The position numbers and the translations under genes were made by a program. A DNA stretch of 64,000 nucleotides from an uncultured Bacilli bacterium (lineage in GTDB: Bacteria; Bacillota_I; Bacilli_A; RF39; UBA660): positions 59,933-123,932 of the forward strand of contig CAKOJN010000006.1 in NCBI GenBank assembly GCA_934090685.1, given 5' to 3'. Positions 41,510 to 50,412 of the stretch are shown here, piece after piece. Below the pieces are notes generated by a model. The model was given only the letters and a program-made list of their open reading frames with translations. It made no database searches and was not told where the DNA came from. Position 1 is the stretch's first letter; every line of letters starts with the position of its first letter.

Positions 41510-43183
41510 CTATTGCTTTACTACAAATGTAAGACCTGATGGCATGCCAGTACTACTATTAAATTTATCAGCATCAGTTTGTGTTTTCGCATATCCGGTC
41601 GTCGCCTTAGCATTCTGAAACATACTATTCATACTAGTTACATTTGACGTATCAAAACTACTTAAATCTAGTACAGTTGCTTTACTAGTAGAAAACATAT
41701 TATCCATATTAGTTACTTTTGATGTGATGAACTTATCTGAAAAAATTATTTCAGTAGCATAATTATTTCTAAACATCCAATCCATTTTAGTTACATTTGA
41801 TGTGTCAAAACTACTCAAATCAAGTTTTGATGCCTTACTAGAGTAAAACATTCTACTCATATCTGTTACATTACTTGTATCAAACTTATTTAAAGGTAAT
41901 TCTGTTGCGTTACATAACTCGAACATCAATGTCATATTAGTTACTTTTGATGTATTAAATTTATCACCAAACTTAATTTCAGTTACTTTATCCATATTAG
42001 CAAACATAGAACTCATATTTTTTACATTAGATGTATCAAAACTACTTATATCTAATATATTCATTTTATTAAGTCTAAACATAGAACCCATATCTGTTAC
42101 ATTAGATGTGTTAAATTTATTTAACCCTATAATATTTGTTACACCACTTCCCATAAACATTGAACTCATCAATTGAACTTTTGATGTATCAAAACCACTT
42201 AAATCTAATGTTTTAACATTAGTAGTATAATAAAACATTCTATGCATATTTATCACTGAACTTGTATCAAGATTGCTCACATCAATGTTATTTGCTTTTG
42301 TACCAGAAAACATAGCTTGCATGTATTTTACTTTTGCCGTATCAAAACCGCTTAAGTCTAAAATCGCTTTTTGACTATTATCATCAGAATTATTTTTAAA
42401 TGTATCACTAAACATACTACCCATATTTGTTACATTACTTGTATCAAGATACTCAAGCCCTTTTATTTCAGTCGCAGCAGCATTATTAAACATATTACCC
42501 ATATCTGTTACATCGCTAGTATAAAACTTTGATACATCAATTGATGATGCTTTACTATTATAGAATAAGCCTTTCATTGATGTTACTGCTTTACCATTTA
42601 TACTTGAAGATGGTGCTGTATCTATTGGATTGGTACTTTCTAAATTTGTTAACTTAACTGTCCAACCTTTATTCGTGTTTGTGTAGGTATATAATGAATC
42701 AGTATAAGTTTGACTATTATCACTAGTGCTCTCCTTTGGCGTTGGTTTTTTAATTACTCTGCTACCATTTTTAGAACAAATTAATTTTATAGTACCATCA
42801 TTATCTTTTACATTTGTATTATTAAAATTAGCTATATCAGTACTACCATCATACTCTACAAGATAATTATTATTTGATACTATTAAAGAAGTAACATTAC
42901 CACTTTTATCTAAGTTAATGCAATATGATATATCTTTTGAACCACTTAGTTCTAAAGAGTTTTTAGAATTAGAATTTATATAACTGACATTATTTCCTTT
43001 CATACTTTCAGTTATATATTTGTTTGATGCTTCTTTATATATTGTTTTTGCTTCTGTTAAAAAACTATTCTTTTTAGCATTATTATATAGTTTGATTACG
43101 TTTGGTAATGCAATAATTACTAGTATTGCAAGTATTGCGATTACTGCAAGTAACTCTACTAATGTAAATCCTTTATTTTTCAT
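41510..43183 (-). CDS. Prepilin-like protein fused to DUF285 (BspA-type) repeats
   Basis: 557 residues. The N-terminus MKNKG/FTLVELLAVIAIL is a classical type IV prepilin site: cleavage after Gly, with Glu at position 5 of the mature helix. A helix (KNSFLTEAKTIYKEASNKYI) and small domain to about residue 150 follow. About residues 200-540 hold twelve repeats of the form F-D-T-S-x-V-T-x-M-x-x-M-F alternating with LDLSxFDTS, the DUF285 surface-protein repeat of mycoplasmas and gut bacteria. No sortase or lipobox is seen. The protein would be displayed at the surface by the pilin helix. Own promoter at 43224-43253 and terminator. Confidence 0.88.
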   Translation of the reverse strand: MKNKGFTLVELLAVIAILAILVIIALPNVIKLYNNAKKNSFLTEAKTIYKEASNKYITESMKGNNVSYINSNSKNSLELSGSKDISYCINLDKSGNVTSLIVSNNNYLVEYDGSTDIANFNNTNVKDNDGTIKLICSKNGSRVIKKPTPKESTSDNSQTYTDSLYTYTNTNKGWTVKLTNLESTNPIDTAPSSSINGKAVTSMKGLFYNSKASSIDVSKFYTSDVTDMGNMFNNAAATEIKGLEYLDTSNVTNMGSMFSDTFKNNSDDNSQKAILDLSGFDTAKVKYMQAMFSGTKANNIDVSNLDTSSVINMHRMFYYTTNVKTLDLSGFDTSKVQLMSSMFMGSGVTNIIGLNKFNTSNVTDMGSMFRLNKMNILDISSFDTSNVKNMSSMFANMDKVTEIKFGDKFNTSKVTNMTLMFELCNATELPLNKFDTSNVTDMSRMFYSSKASKLDLSSFDTSNVTKMDWMFRNNYATEIIFSDKFITSKVTNMDNMFSTSKATVLDLSSFDTSNVTSMNSMFQNAKATTGYAKTQTDADKFNSSTGMPSGLTFVVKQ

Positions 43184-43223
43184 ATTCTTACTCCTTTATT
43201 TCTACTTTACTTAGTATACTTGC

Positions 43224-43253
43224 ATTATAGCATAGTCACCCCCACCTAATCAA
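43224..43253 (-). promoter_or_regulatory. Promoter of the prepilin/DUF285 gene
   Basis: Minus-strand TTGATT (43248-43253), 18 bases, TGCTATAAT with TATAAT at 43224-43229 (extended -10). Confidence 0.65.
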
Positions 43254-43319
43254 TTTACAAATGATTGACGCATCAAAAGAATCTAAGTTTCTAAAGCTAA
43301 CTTCTCGATAACAAAAAAA

Positions 43320-43343
43320 ATAGAAGTGAATATTCACTTCTAT
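43320..43343 (-). terminator. Terminator of the Rpn pseudogene
   Basis: Near-perfect palindrome ATAGAAGTGAAT / ATTCACTTCTAT followed by T8 on the minus strand. Confidence 0.75.
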
Positions 43344-44040
43344 AAGGCTTGTATCTCTTTAATACTTAAACCTGTTACTTTTGATATAGTTTCAATATCT
43401 ATATTTTCGTTTTTCATCTTTCTAGCAGTATCGCATTTAATGTTTGATAATTCTTGAGATTGTTTTTCTAACTTTTGAGTCTGCTCTTTTAGTTCTTCTC
43501 TATCTAGTGTTAACATTATTACTGGTTTGTCTTTATTAACTATTTCTACAACTTTATTATAATATGCTTCTTTTAATAAATCTACATTTATTTCATATAT
43601 TTTAAAGTTTTCACTAAATACTTCTTCTTCTAAAACATTTCTTTTTAATAACGCATATTTGCTTCTTAAGTCTATCCCTTTTTTACCACTAGTTAGATTT
43701 AGTTGTATACATTTACGTACTTTATTATAGTCTTCACTTATATCTACACTTCTACTATAAAGATTGGCTAAGTATGCGAGATTCCTTTCATTATTATAAC
43801 CATGTGGATGATTGTTTATCTCAACATTTATAAGTTCAGCATTTGTCTATACATACAAGTCTACTATTTTACCTTTAGTATAGGCACTATTTTTTAAAAG
43901 TTCTTTATCTTTTAAAATAAATGTATCTATCTTTATTTCTAAACAACATTCAAGTAACCATCTTAACAACATATTTTTATCTTCTGTACATAATGTATTT
44001 TAAATACTCCATCAAACATACCATTATAATATTTGTTCAT
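43340..44040 (-). pseudogene. Rpn-family PD-(D/E)XK nuclease/transposase, broken
   Basis: The ATG at 44040 has an excellent site (GAAAGGAGG). The frame begins MNKYYNGMFDGVFK, then is lost to a single-base change near 43995 and resumes as TLCTEDKNMLLRWLLE. GKIVDLYV is followed by an in-frame TAG (near 43847), then TNAELINVEINNHPHG with the nuclease E-x-N pattern. The C-terminus REELKEQTQKLEKQSQELSN and NIDIETISKVTGLSIKEIQAL is the typical Rpn tail. Two lesions in about 233 codons. It stands alone between uvrB and the prepilin gene. Confidence 0.85.
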
Positions 44041-44151
44041 TTTTCCTCCTTTCTAGAAAATAATTATCATTCCCTATTATAATAATTAGCTATAAAGACA
44101 AAAAACACTTCTTTTTTTTGTAAATTTTTTATTTTTTAAATAAAAAAAGAT

Positions 44152-46107
44152 TTAATCACTTAAACCTTTTAATTCAAATATAGTATCTCTAAGTTCAGTT
44201 GCTCTTTCAAAATCTAAATTAGCAGCAGCCTGTCTCATTTCTTTTTCTAGTCTACCCACTATATCATTTATTTCTTTTTTAGAATATTTCTTTTCGGTTA
44301 CTTTTTCTGTTATAACATCATTAGTTACGGCCTCACCTATCGCTTTAATAATTGTTTTAGGAGTAATATTATGTTCTTTATTGTATGCTTCTTGAATAGT
44401 TCTTCTTCTTCTAGTTTCAGTAATTGCTTTATTCATTGCATCACTTTCATAATCAGCATACATTATAACTTTACCATTAGCATTTCTTGCAGCTCTACCT
44501 ATTGTTTGAATTAAACTCCTATCACTTCTTAAAAATCCTTGTTTATCAGCATCTAATATACAAATTAAAGACACTTCCGGAATATCAAGACCTTCTCTTA
44601 AAAGATTTATACCAATCAAAACATCAATTTTTCCAAGTCTTAGATTTCTAATTATATTTAATCTTTCTAATGTTTTAATTTCATTATGTAAGTATGTAAC
44701 TTTATATCCTAATTCTTTTAAATATGAAGTTAATTCTTCACTCATTCTAATAGTAAGAGTTGTTATTAGTACCCTTTCATTATTTTCAATTCTTTTATTT
44801 ACTTCTTCTATAATATCATCAATTTGACCTTTAGTTTTTCTAACTTCAATTATTGGATCTAATAATCCAGTTGGCCTAATTATTTGTTCTACTGTCTTAT
44901 TATTAACAAGTGATAATTCATAATCTCCAGGTGTTGCGGATACATATATAACTTGATTTAGTTTTTCATTAAATTCATCAAATTTTAAAGGTCTATTATC
45001 CATTGCACTAGGTAATCTAAATCCATAATCAACAAGAGTTTGTTTTCTCATGTGGTCTCCATTATACATACCTCTTACTTGAGGAATCGTAACATGACTC
45101 TCATCTATAACAAGCAAGAAATCATCTGGAAAAAAATCTATTAAAGTAGTTGGTGTTTCGCCCTTATCTCTAAGACTTAAATGTCTACTGTAATTTTCAA
45201 TGCCATGACAGAAACCAGTTTCACGAAGCATCTCTATATCATACATTGTTCTTTCTCTTAGTCTTTGTTCTTCTAAAAGTTTACCTTCACTTTTCAACTC
45301 TTCTAATCTTACTTTTAATTCACTTTCTATTCTTTTAATTGCCTCTTTTAGCTTTTCATCGCTTGTTACAAATAATGATGCTGGGAATATACTTATAGTT
45401 TTAACTGTATTTAATGTTCTTCCAGTTAACGGTTCAAACATACTAATTCTATCTATTTCATCACCAAACATTTCAACTCTAATACCATTTTTCTTTTCAC
45501 CTATTGGTATTAATTCTATAGTATCTCCCTTTACCCTAAAAGTACCTCTTTTTAAATCCAAATCACTTCTTTCATACTGCATACTAACAAGTTTTTCTAA
45601 AATAGTATCTCTTTCTATTTCTTGACCTATATATAAATTTAACATCTTATTTATATATTCTTCTTTTTCACCTATGTTATATATACATGAAACACTTGAT
45701 ACGATTATTGTATCTCTTCTATCAATTATCGCAGCACAAGCAGCATGTCTTAATTCATCTATTTCATCATTTATAGATGAATCTTTTTCAATATATAAAT
45801 CTTTTGATGGAACATATGCTTCAGGTTGATAGTAATCATAATAAGAAACAAAATACTCAACTTTATTTTCAGGAAACAATTCTTTAAACTCTGCATATAG
45901 TTGTCCTGCTAAAGTTTTATTATGGGCAAGAACTAATGTAGGTTTATTAGTTTCTTTAATAACATTCGCTATTGTAAATGTTTTACCGGTACCAGTCGCA
46001 CCAAGTAATACTTGACTTTTTTTACCTGAGTTTATTCCATTAACTAATTCTTTAATTGCTTTTGGTTGATCTCCACTAGGTTTATGATCACTAACTAACT
46101 TAAACAT
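44152..46107 (-). CDS. uvrB: Excinuclease ABC subunit B
   Basis: 651 residues from ATG 46107, after GAAAGGAGTTATT; 46122 is an upstream ATG without a site. Walker A LLGATGTGKTFT, the beta-hairpin region (YYDYYQPEAYVPSKDLYIEK), DEAD-like DESH (LLVIDESHVTIPQVRGMYNG), motifs V/VI (GINLLREGLDIPEVSL, QTIGRAARN) and a C-terminal UVR domain (LEKEMRQAAANLDFERATEL). Verifies DNA damage in nucleotide excision repair. uvrA is not in the window. No SOS-like box is seen in front. Confidence 0.97.
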   Translation of the reverse strand: MFKLVSDHKPSGDQPKAIKELVNGINSGKKSQVLLGATGTGKTFTIANVIKETNKPTLVLAHNKTLAGQLYAEFKELFPENKVEYFVSYYDYYQPEAYVPSKDLYIEKDSSINDEIDELRHAACAAIIDRRDTIIVSSVSCIYNIGEKEEYINKMLNLYIGQEIERDTILEKLVSMQYERSDLDLKRGTFRVKGDTIELIPIGEKKNGIRVEMFGDEIDRISMFEPLTGRTLNTVKTISIFPASLFVTSDEKLKEAIKRIESELKVRLEELKSEGKLLEEQRLRERTMYDIEMLRETGFCHGIENYSRHLSLRDKGETPTTLIDFFPDDFLLVIDESHVTIPQVRGMYNGDHMRKQTLVDYGFRLPSAMDNRPLKFDEFNEKLNQVIYVSATPGDYELSLVNNKTVEQIIRPTGLLDPIIEVRKTKGQIDDIIEEVNKRIENNERVLITTLTIRMSEELTSYLKELGYKVTYLHNEIKTLERLNIIRNLRLGKIDVLIGINLLREGLDIPEVSLICILDADKQGFLRSDRSLIQTIGRAARNANGKVIMYADYESDAMNKAITETRRRRTIQEAYNKEHNITPKTIIKAIGEAVTNDVITEKVTEKKYSKKEINDIVGRLEKEMRQAAANLDFERATELRDTIFELKGLSD

Positions 46108-46191
46108 AATAACTCCTTTCATTAATAGAATTTCTATTTATTAAAATTTCATACATATTTTATCATTTAATTAATAATAAAACAATCAAAA

Positions 46192-46214
46192 AGAACTCAT
46201 TTAATATAAGTTCT
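46192..46214 (-). terminator. Terminator of the kinase-like gene at 46213
   Basis: Minus-strand AGAACT / AGTTCT with an 11-base loop and a following TTTTTG, at the stop codon. Confidence 0.55.
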
Positions 46215-47091
46215 ACTGTATTTGATTTCTTATTATTTTTCTAATTCTTAATAATTCTTGCTCTAGTAATTCTTTATTTCTATCAGAATAGTCTTTATAT
46301 CTTTTTCTATAAAATTCAATCTTAGAAAATAGCATATCAATATCATTTTTTGTTAATTTAAAACTTTTTAAGTTCAAAGTTCTTTTATATAAATTATTTA
46401 AATATTCATCATCTATATATTTAATTATTCCTTCAAAATCAAGTTCTCTTTCATATTTATTCTCAAAAATATAATTAAGTATCATACAAAACAAACAATA
46501 ATAATCTCCTGAAATACCAATATTTTTTAATTCTTCATCATCTTGTTTATTTAAATATTTACCAAGAACAATCTTACCATCAGATATCATTTGTTTATTA
46601 TTTATTGAAAATCCATCACAATCTATTAAATGTATATTGTTATCAGCATCCACTATTACATTCTTTTCATGCAAATCGCTAAGTGATATTTTAAATGGCA
46701 ACTCATTCAATTTATCAATTGATTTTACAATCTTAATAAAAATTGTTTTTATGTATTCAGTACTATAAGATTTACTATTAATAATATCATATAATGTATT
46801 TCCTTTTATATATGGCATAATAAATCCAATAATATGTCCTTTATATGAGAGTAATTGCTCCGGTAAAACTAATTCTTTAATATTCTTTAGATATACTTTA
46901 TATTTTAATAGTAGTTTTAATATTTCTAAATTATACTTTACTTTATCAAAACAATCTTCATATATCTTGTATACTTTATCTTCATAGATAAACAATGATG
47001 AAAAAGAATTAAAATTACCTTTTTGCTCTATTTCATTAAAACTGATTTTTTCAATAAAAGGTGCACTAACAAATTTTATATTATTTTCCAT
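46213..47091 (-). CDS. Protein-kinase-like fold protein
   Basis: 292 residues. The kinase core can be followed: KVYKIYEDCFDKVKYNLEIL (lysine of strand 3 and helix C), hinge PYIKGNTLYDIINSKSY, catalytic loop LSDLHEKNVIVDADNNIHLI with the order D-L-H-x-x-N, and metal-binding IDCDGFS in place of DFG. Such proteins include aminoglycoside-kinase-like and small Ser/Thr-kinase groups. The remaining C-terminus is helical and ends in a coiled coil (RNKELLEQELLRIRKIIRNQ). No membrane anchor. It sits 12 bases downstream of two paralogs of unknown function (47103-48417) and probably belongs to their operon. Confidence 0.65.
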   Translation of the reverse strand: MENNIKFVSAPFIEKISFNEIEQKGNFNSFSSLFIYEDKVYKIYEDCFDKVKYNLEILKLLLKYKVYLKNIKELVLPEQLLSYKGHIIGFIMPYIKGNTLYDIINSKSYSTEYIKTIFIKIVKSIDKLNELPFKISLSDLHEKNVIVDADNNIHLIDCDGFSINNKQMISDGKIVLGKYLNKQDDEELKNIGISGDYYCLFCMILNYIFENKYERELDFEGIIKYIDDEYLNNLYKRTLNLKSFKLTKNDIDMLFSKIEFYRKRYKDYSDRNKELLEQELLRIRKIIRNQIQ

Positions 47092-47102
47092 AATATTTAT
47101 AA

Positions 47103-47750
47103 TTAAAATTTCTTCTTTCTTTGATATCCATAAGTTTTATTAAATTCATCCATAAATTTTCTTTGATCTTCTTCTGCTTTTATCTCATCTTCAAATCTTT
47201 TATATATCATTTCCAATCTTTTAGCACTTAATTTTTTAGCATTTTCTTGTAAAGTTTTAAATCTTAAAAAATATACGTTAATTTCGGTTTCTGACAAACC
47301 TTTAAAAGAGTGATAAACATCTCGTTCATCAGCAGGTTTAAATATAGAAACTGCCAATTTTCCAGATTTAAGCAAATTTAAATTTAAGTCTGAATTTAAA
47401 GTTTCAAAATCTTCTATTTTTTTTAATAAACAGCCGTTAGGAATTCCTAAATTTTCCACACGTATTACTTCTTCCCCTGTTATAATATCATAATATTTAC
47501 CATCGATTTCTTCTACATATAAGTCAAAGTAACTTCTTGGTATTCTTCTTTTCTTTTTTACATTTTTCTCTTCAGTACCACCAAACAATCCACGTACTTT
47601 TTCTTTTTCATAATAAATTTCATATCCAAGTTCATATTCTCTCACAAGAGTACTTACATTACCAATAGAACTTATAAATCTTTCTCCTAAGATTTTTTCG
47701 CCCATGTTAAGACGATCACTATATCTTACTCTATAATACTTCTTATCCAT
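47103..47750 (-). CDS. Unknown protein, first member of a paralog pair
   Basis: 215 residues, cytoplasmic. It shares MDKKYYxVxYSDxLNxGE, the DLYVEEIDGKYYDIITGEEV block, LNxNLLKSGKLA, the FKTLQENAKKLSAKRLE helix and the end FMDEFNKTYGYQRKKKF with the neighbour at 47779. The N-terminal halves diverge. The centre carries a lysine/arginine-rich stretch (EEKNVKKKRRIPRSYF). I do not recognise the family. The ribosome site is TAAGGAGGACATTT. Confidence 0.7.
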   Translation of the reverse strand: MDKKYYRVRYSDRLNMGEKILGERFISSIGNVSTLVREYELGYEIYYEKEKVRGLFGGTEEKNVKKKRRIPRSYFDLYVEEIDGKYYDIITGEEVIRVENLGIPNGCLLKKIEDFETLNSDLNLNLLKSGKLAVSIFKPADERDVYHSFKGLSETEINVYFLRFKTLQENAKKLSAKRLEMIYKRFEDEIKAEEDQRKFMDEFNKTYGYQRKKKF

Positions 47751-47778
47751 AAATGTCCTCCTTAGTTTTATACTCTAA

Positions 47779-48417
47779 TTAAAATTTCTTCTTTCTTTGA
47801 TATCCATATTCTTTACTAAACTCATCCATAAATTTTCTTTGTTCCATTTGTTCTCTGTTTTTTTCTTCATAATGTTTAGCTATATCTTCTAATCTTTGAT
47901 CACCTAATTTTTTAGCATTTTCTTGTAAAGTTTTAAATCTTTGAATATATAATTCAATATCACTTTTTGCTAATGTTCTAACAAAGTCATATACTTCACG
48001 TTCTTCAACAGGAAACATCTCTGCTGCTAATTTACCAGATTTAAGTATGTTCATATTATAATCAGAATTCATTTCTTCATAATCCTTTATATTTTCTGGA
48101 TAATATTTTCTATAATCAACAACTATTTCATTTACACGTGTTACTTCTTCTCCAGTTATAATATCATAATATTTACCATCAACCTCTTCTACATATAAAT
48201 AAAAGTAATCCGCAGGAACCTGTTTTACACATCTTACAGACTTCTCTATCAAACCAAAAAACACAAAATCTAAACCATCATAAAACTCATCCTTATAGTT
48301 TCTTACTAACTTACTCACACTAGGTTCATATTGTCCTCTACATGCTGTTCCAATTATTTTTAGTTCTCCTATATTAAGATCCTCACTATATTTTACACTA
48401 TAATACTTCTTATCCAT
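47779..48417 (-). CDS. Unknown protein, second member of the paralog pair
   Basis: 212 residues, the upstream copy, with site TAAGGAGGGTATTT. Same blocks as its neighbour: YYSVKYSEDLNIGE, FYLYVEEVDGKYYDIITGEE, MNILKSGKLAAEMF, FKTLQENAKKLGDQRLE and the end FMDEFSKEYGYQRKKKF. Duplicated DNA is visible at the 3' ends, which suggests a tandem duplication followed by divergence of the N-terminal half. No membrane segments or known motifs. Confidence 0.7.
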   Translation of the reverse strand: MDKKYYSVKYSEDLNIGELKIIGTACRGQYEPSVSKLVRNYKDEFYDGLDFVFFGLIEKSVRCVKQVPADYFYLYVEEVDGKYYDIITGEEVTRVNEIVVDYRKYYPENIKDYEEMNSDYNMNILKSGKLAAEMFPVEEREVYDFVRTLAKSDIELYIQRFKTLQENAKKLGDQRLEDIAKHYEEKNREQMEQRKFMDEFSKEYGYQRKKKF

Positions 48418-48490
48418 AAATACCCTCCTTAGTTTTATTATTATAAATGATATTCAATAATTGTCAATTGTTTTATTAATAAAATAAAAA

Positions 48491-48514
48491 GAAGCATATT
48501 TTTAAATACACCTC
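48491..48514 (-). terminator. Terminator of the 624-residue membrane protein gene
   Basis: Minus-strand GAGGTGTATTT / AAATATGCTTC, 11 bp with G-U pairs and a two-base apex, then TTTTTA. Confidence 0.6.
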
Positions 48515-48517
48515 TAT

Positions 48518-50392
48518 TTATTTAGTACATTTTGTTATAGCATAATCATATTCATAATCTATTTTATCAAGTGTAATATCTGATATATCTTTTATATTAA
48601 CTTCTTCAAAAATATAAGTTCCATTATAAACATTAAATGCTTTAATATTACCACCTTTATCTAGAGTGATTGAATATACTACTTCTTTAAGATCTACATC
48701 CAACGTTTTATTAGAACAACCTTCAATATTACTATAGGTTACATCACCCTTAACGGAATTATTTAAGTCATCAAGCGTAAATTGTTTTCTAGCACTAGAA
48801 TAAATTGATTTTATTTCAGTTAAAAATGTATTATTACTTGATTGATTAATCATTCCTAAAATAGTTGGAAATATCGTAGTTGCCTGTTCCATAAATTTTT
48901 GCATTTCTTTTTGTGATAAGTCATTTATATTTTTTGATTTAGAAACATCAATCGTATTTAACTTATCATCATATTTTATTGCCATATCTGTTTTGATATT
49001 TATTTCAATTTCTTTTGTTTTTATTTTAATATTTAAATTATATTTATATTCTTTATCTGATATTTTATCTATTTTACCATTATAAGTTATATTTATTTCA
49101 TCACTTTCAATAGTAAGAGAATCATCCTTCAAATTATATTTAATGTCAGTTTTTGTTTTACTTAAATCTGAATCATCTTCTATAGTTATATAATACATTT
49201 CACCATCATTTTTTATTGTTAATTTATATTCATCATCACCTATTTGTGCACAAACAAGTTTTCCATTCATTGAATAATTTAATATTAAATCAGTACTAAC
49301 ATTTTCATCAGCATCTGATGTATCTTCTTTTAAACTTTCAAGTAATTTTTTTATAGTATCTTTATCAGCACTAGAGTTCATTACAGAAATTAATGATTCA
49401 ATAAATTTATCATCTTTTATAAAATCATCTAGCATTTTATTAGCAACTTCCATGCTTTCTTTTTGATTTATATTATCAGTTAACTTAAGTGTTAATACTT
49501 TCTTATTATTGATTTTTTTAACTTCTAATGTCTTTTTAAATTTACTAGTATCATAATTTTTCTTTAAAGATTCAAATACTTTATCACTAATATAAGTCAT
49601 ATTTTTACTTAATTCATTTGCTTTTTCAAGTGAACTTAAATCTATATTAAAAGTTTCACTTGATTCATTCGTATCAAAGTACACGCTATCATTAAAATCT
49701 TTATCAAAACTCATATACATTTTGTTAGTTTTATCCATTAATATATTAAAATAATATTGCTCTTCACTAAAGTTTTTTCCATTTAGTGATACGTATATAC
49801 TATTATTATCTCTATCATATCCAATATTTCCATTAACATTAATTGACATTTTATCTTTATCTTGAGCAAGTGATAATTCAGAATTAAAATTTGCTGATAT
49901 AGTTTTAAAATTGTCATTTAAAGTTTCAGTTACACTGTTAATTGTTTTATTTGAATAAGCAGATATTTTATCAATAGTTTTATTGAATATTCTTTGTGGT
50001 GTTAAATATAAGAAGTATACTCCTGCTGCTAAGGCAATTATTAATAGTATTATTACTCCTATTATTAATGGTTTATTAACTTTATTACTATTTCTAATAT
50101 CATCAAAATCTGACGTTTCAGGATTAACCAAATTACTAGGCGTATCATTATCAGGTATATTTATATTTGTAGTATTCATACTTTGTATTACATCATCCTT
50201 TATTTGTGAAACATTACTGGTACTTTCTATATTAGATTCTACTTCACCAGTAGGATTTGTATTTACTATTTGTTCATTGTTTATATTACCATTTTCATTT
50301 GAATTACAATCATCAGTTATATTTATAATTGATGTTTTTTCGATTTGTTCTTCAACACTTGGCTTATTTAAATTATTATTTTCTTCCTTCAT
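48518..50392 (-). CDS. Large single-pass membrane protein with pilin-like C-terminal module
   Basis: 624 residues. Residues 1-110 are Asn/Thr/Glu-rich and disordered, followed by one membrane helix (about 112-131: PLIIGVIILLIIALAAGVYF). The long outside part is beta-rich (repeated VNGNIGYDRDN, LTLKLTDN, TIESDEINITYNGKI) and resembles bacterial surface or lipoprotein-type beta structures. The last 115 residues (FLTEIKSIYSSARKQF ... SITLDKGGNIKAFNVYNGTY) match the module just after the prepilin helix at 41510 (FLTEAKTIYKEASNKY ... INLDKSGNVTSLIVSNNNY). Function unknown; cell envelope. Confidence 0.75.
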   Translation of the reverse strand: MKEENNNLNKPSVEEQIEKTSIINITDDCNSNENGNINNEQIVNTNPTGEVESNIESTSNVSQIKDDVIQSMNTTNINIPDNDTPSNLVNPETSDFDDIRNSNKVNKPLIIGVIILLIIALAAGVYFLYLTPQRIFNKTIDKISAYSNKTINSVTETLNDNFKTISANFNSELSLAQDKDKMSINVNGNIGYDRDNNSIYVSLNGKNFSEEQYYFNILMDKTNKMYMSFDKDFNDSVYFDTNESSETFNIDLSSLEKANELSKNMTYISDKVFESLKKNYDTSKFKKTLEVKKINNKKVLTLKLTDNINQKESMEVANKMLDDFIKDDKFIESLISVMNSSADKDTIKKLLESLKEDTSDADENVSTDLILNYSMNGKLVCAQIGDDEYKLTIKNDGEMYYITIEDDSDLSKTKTDIKYNLKDDSLTIESDEINITYNGKIDKISDKEYKYNLNIKIKTKEIEINIKTDMAIKYDDKLNTIDVSKSKNINDLSQKEMQKFMEQATTIFPTILGMINQSSNNTFLTEIKSIYSSARKQFTLDDLNNSVKGDVTYSNIEGCSNKTLDVDLKEVVYSITLDKGGNIKAFNVYNGTYIFEEVNIKDISDITLDKIDYEYDYAITKCTK

Positions 50393-50412
50393 TTTATTCT
50401 CCTAACTACTTT

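Noticed and set aside
41510..43183. CRISPR array (many similar short units on the minus strand)
   Set aside because: The units are coding, of variable length and imperfect; they translate to DUF285 repeats.
43840..44000. Programmed frameshift in the Rpn gene
   Set aside because: The frame change near 43995 is not at a recognised slippery heptamer in frame, and there is also an in-frame TAG, so decay is simpler.
49983..50405. Plus-strand 140-codon open frame
   Set aside because: It is the mirror of the 624-residue membrane protein gene, with no ribosome site and skewed hydrophobic composition.
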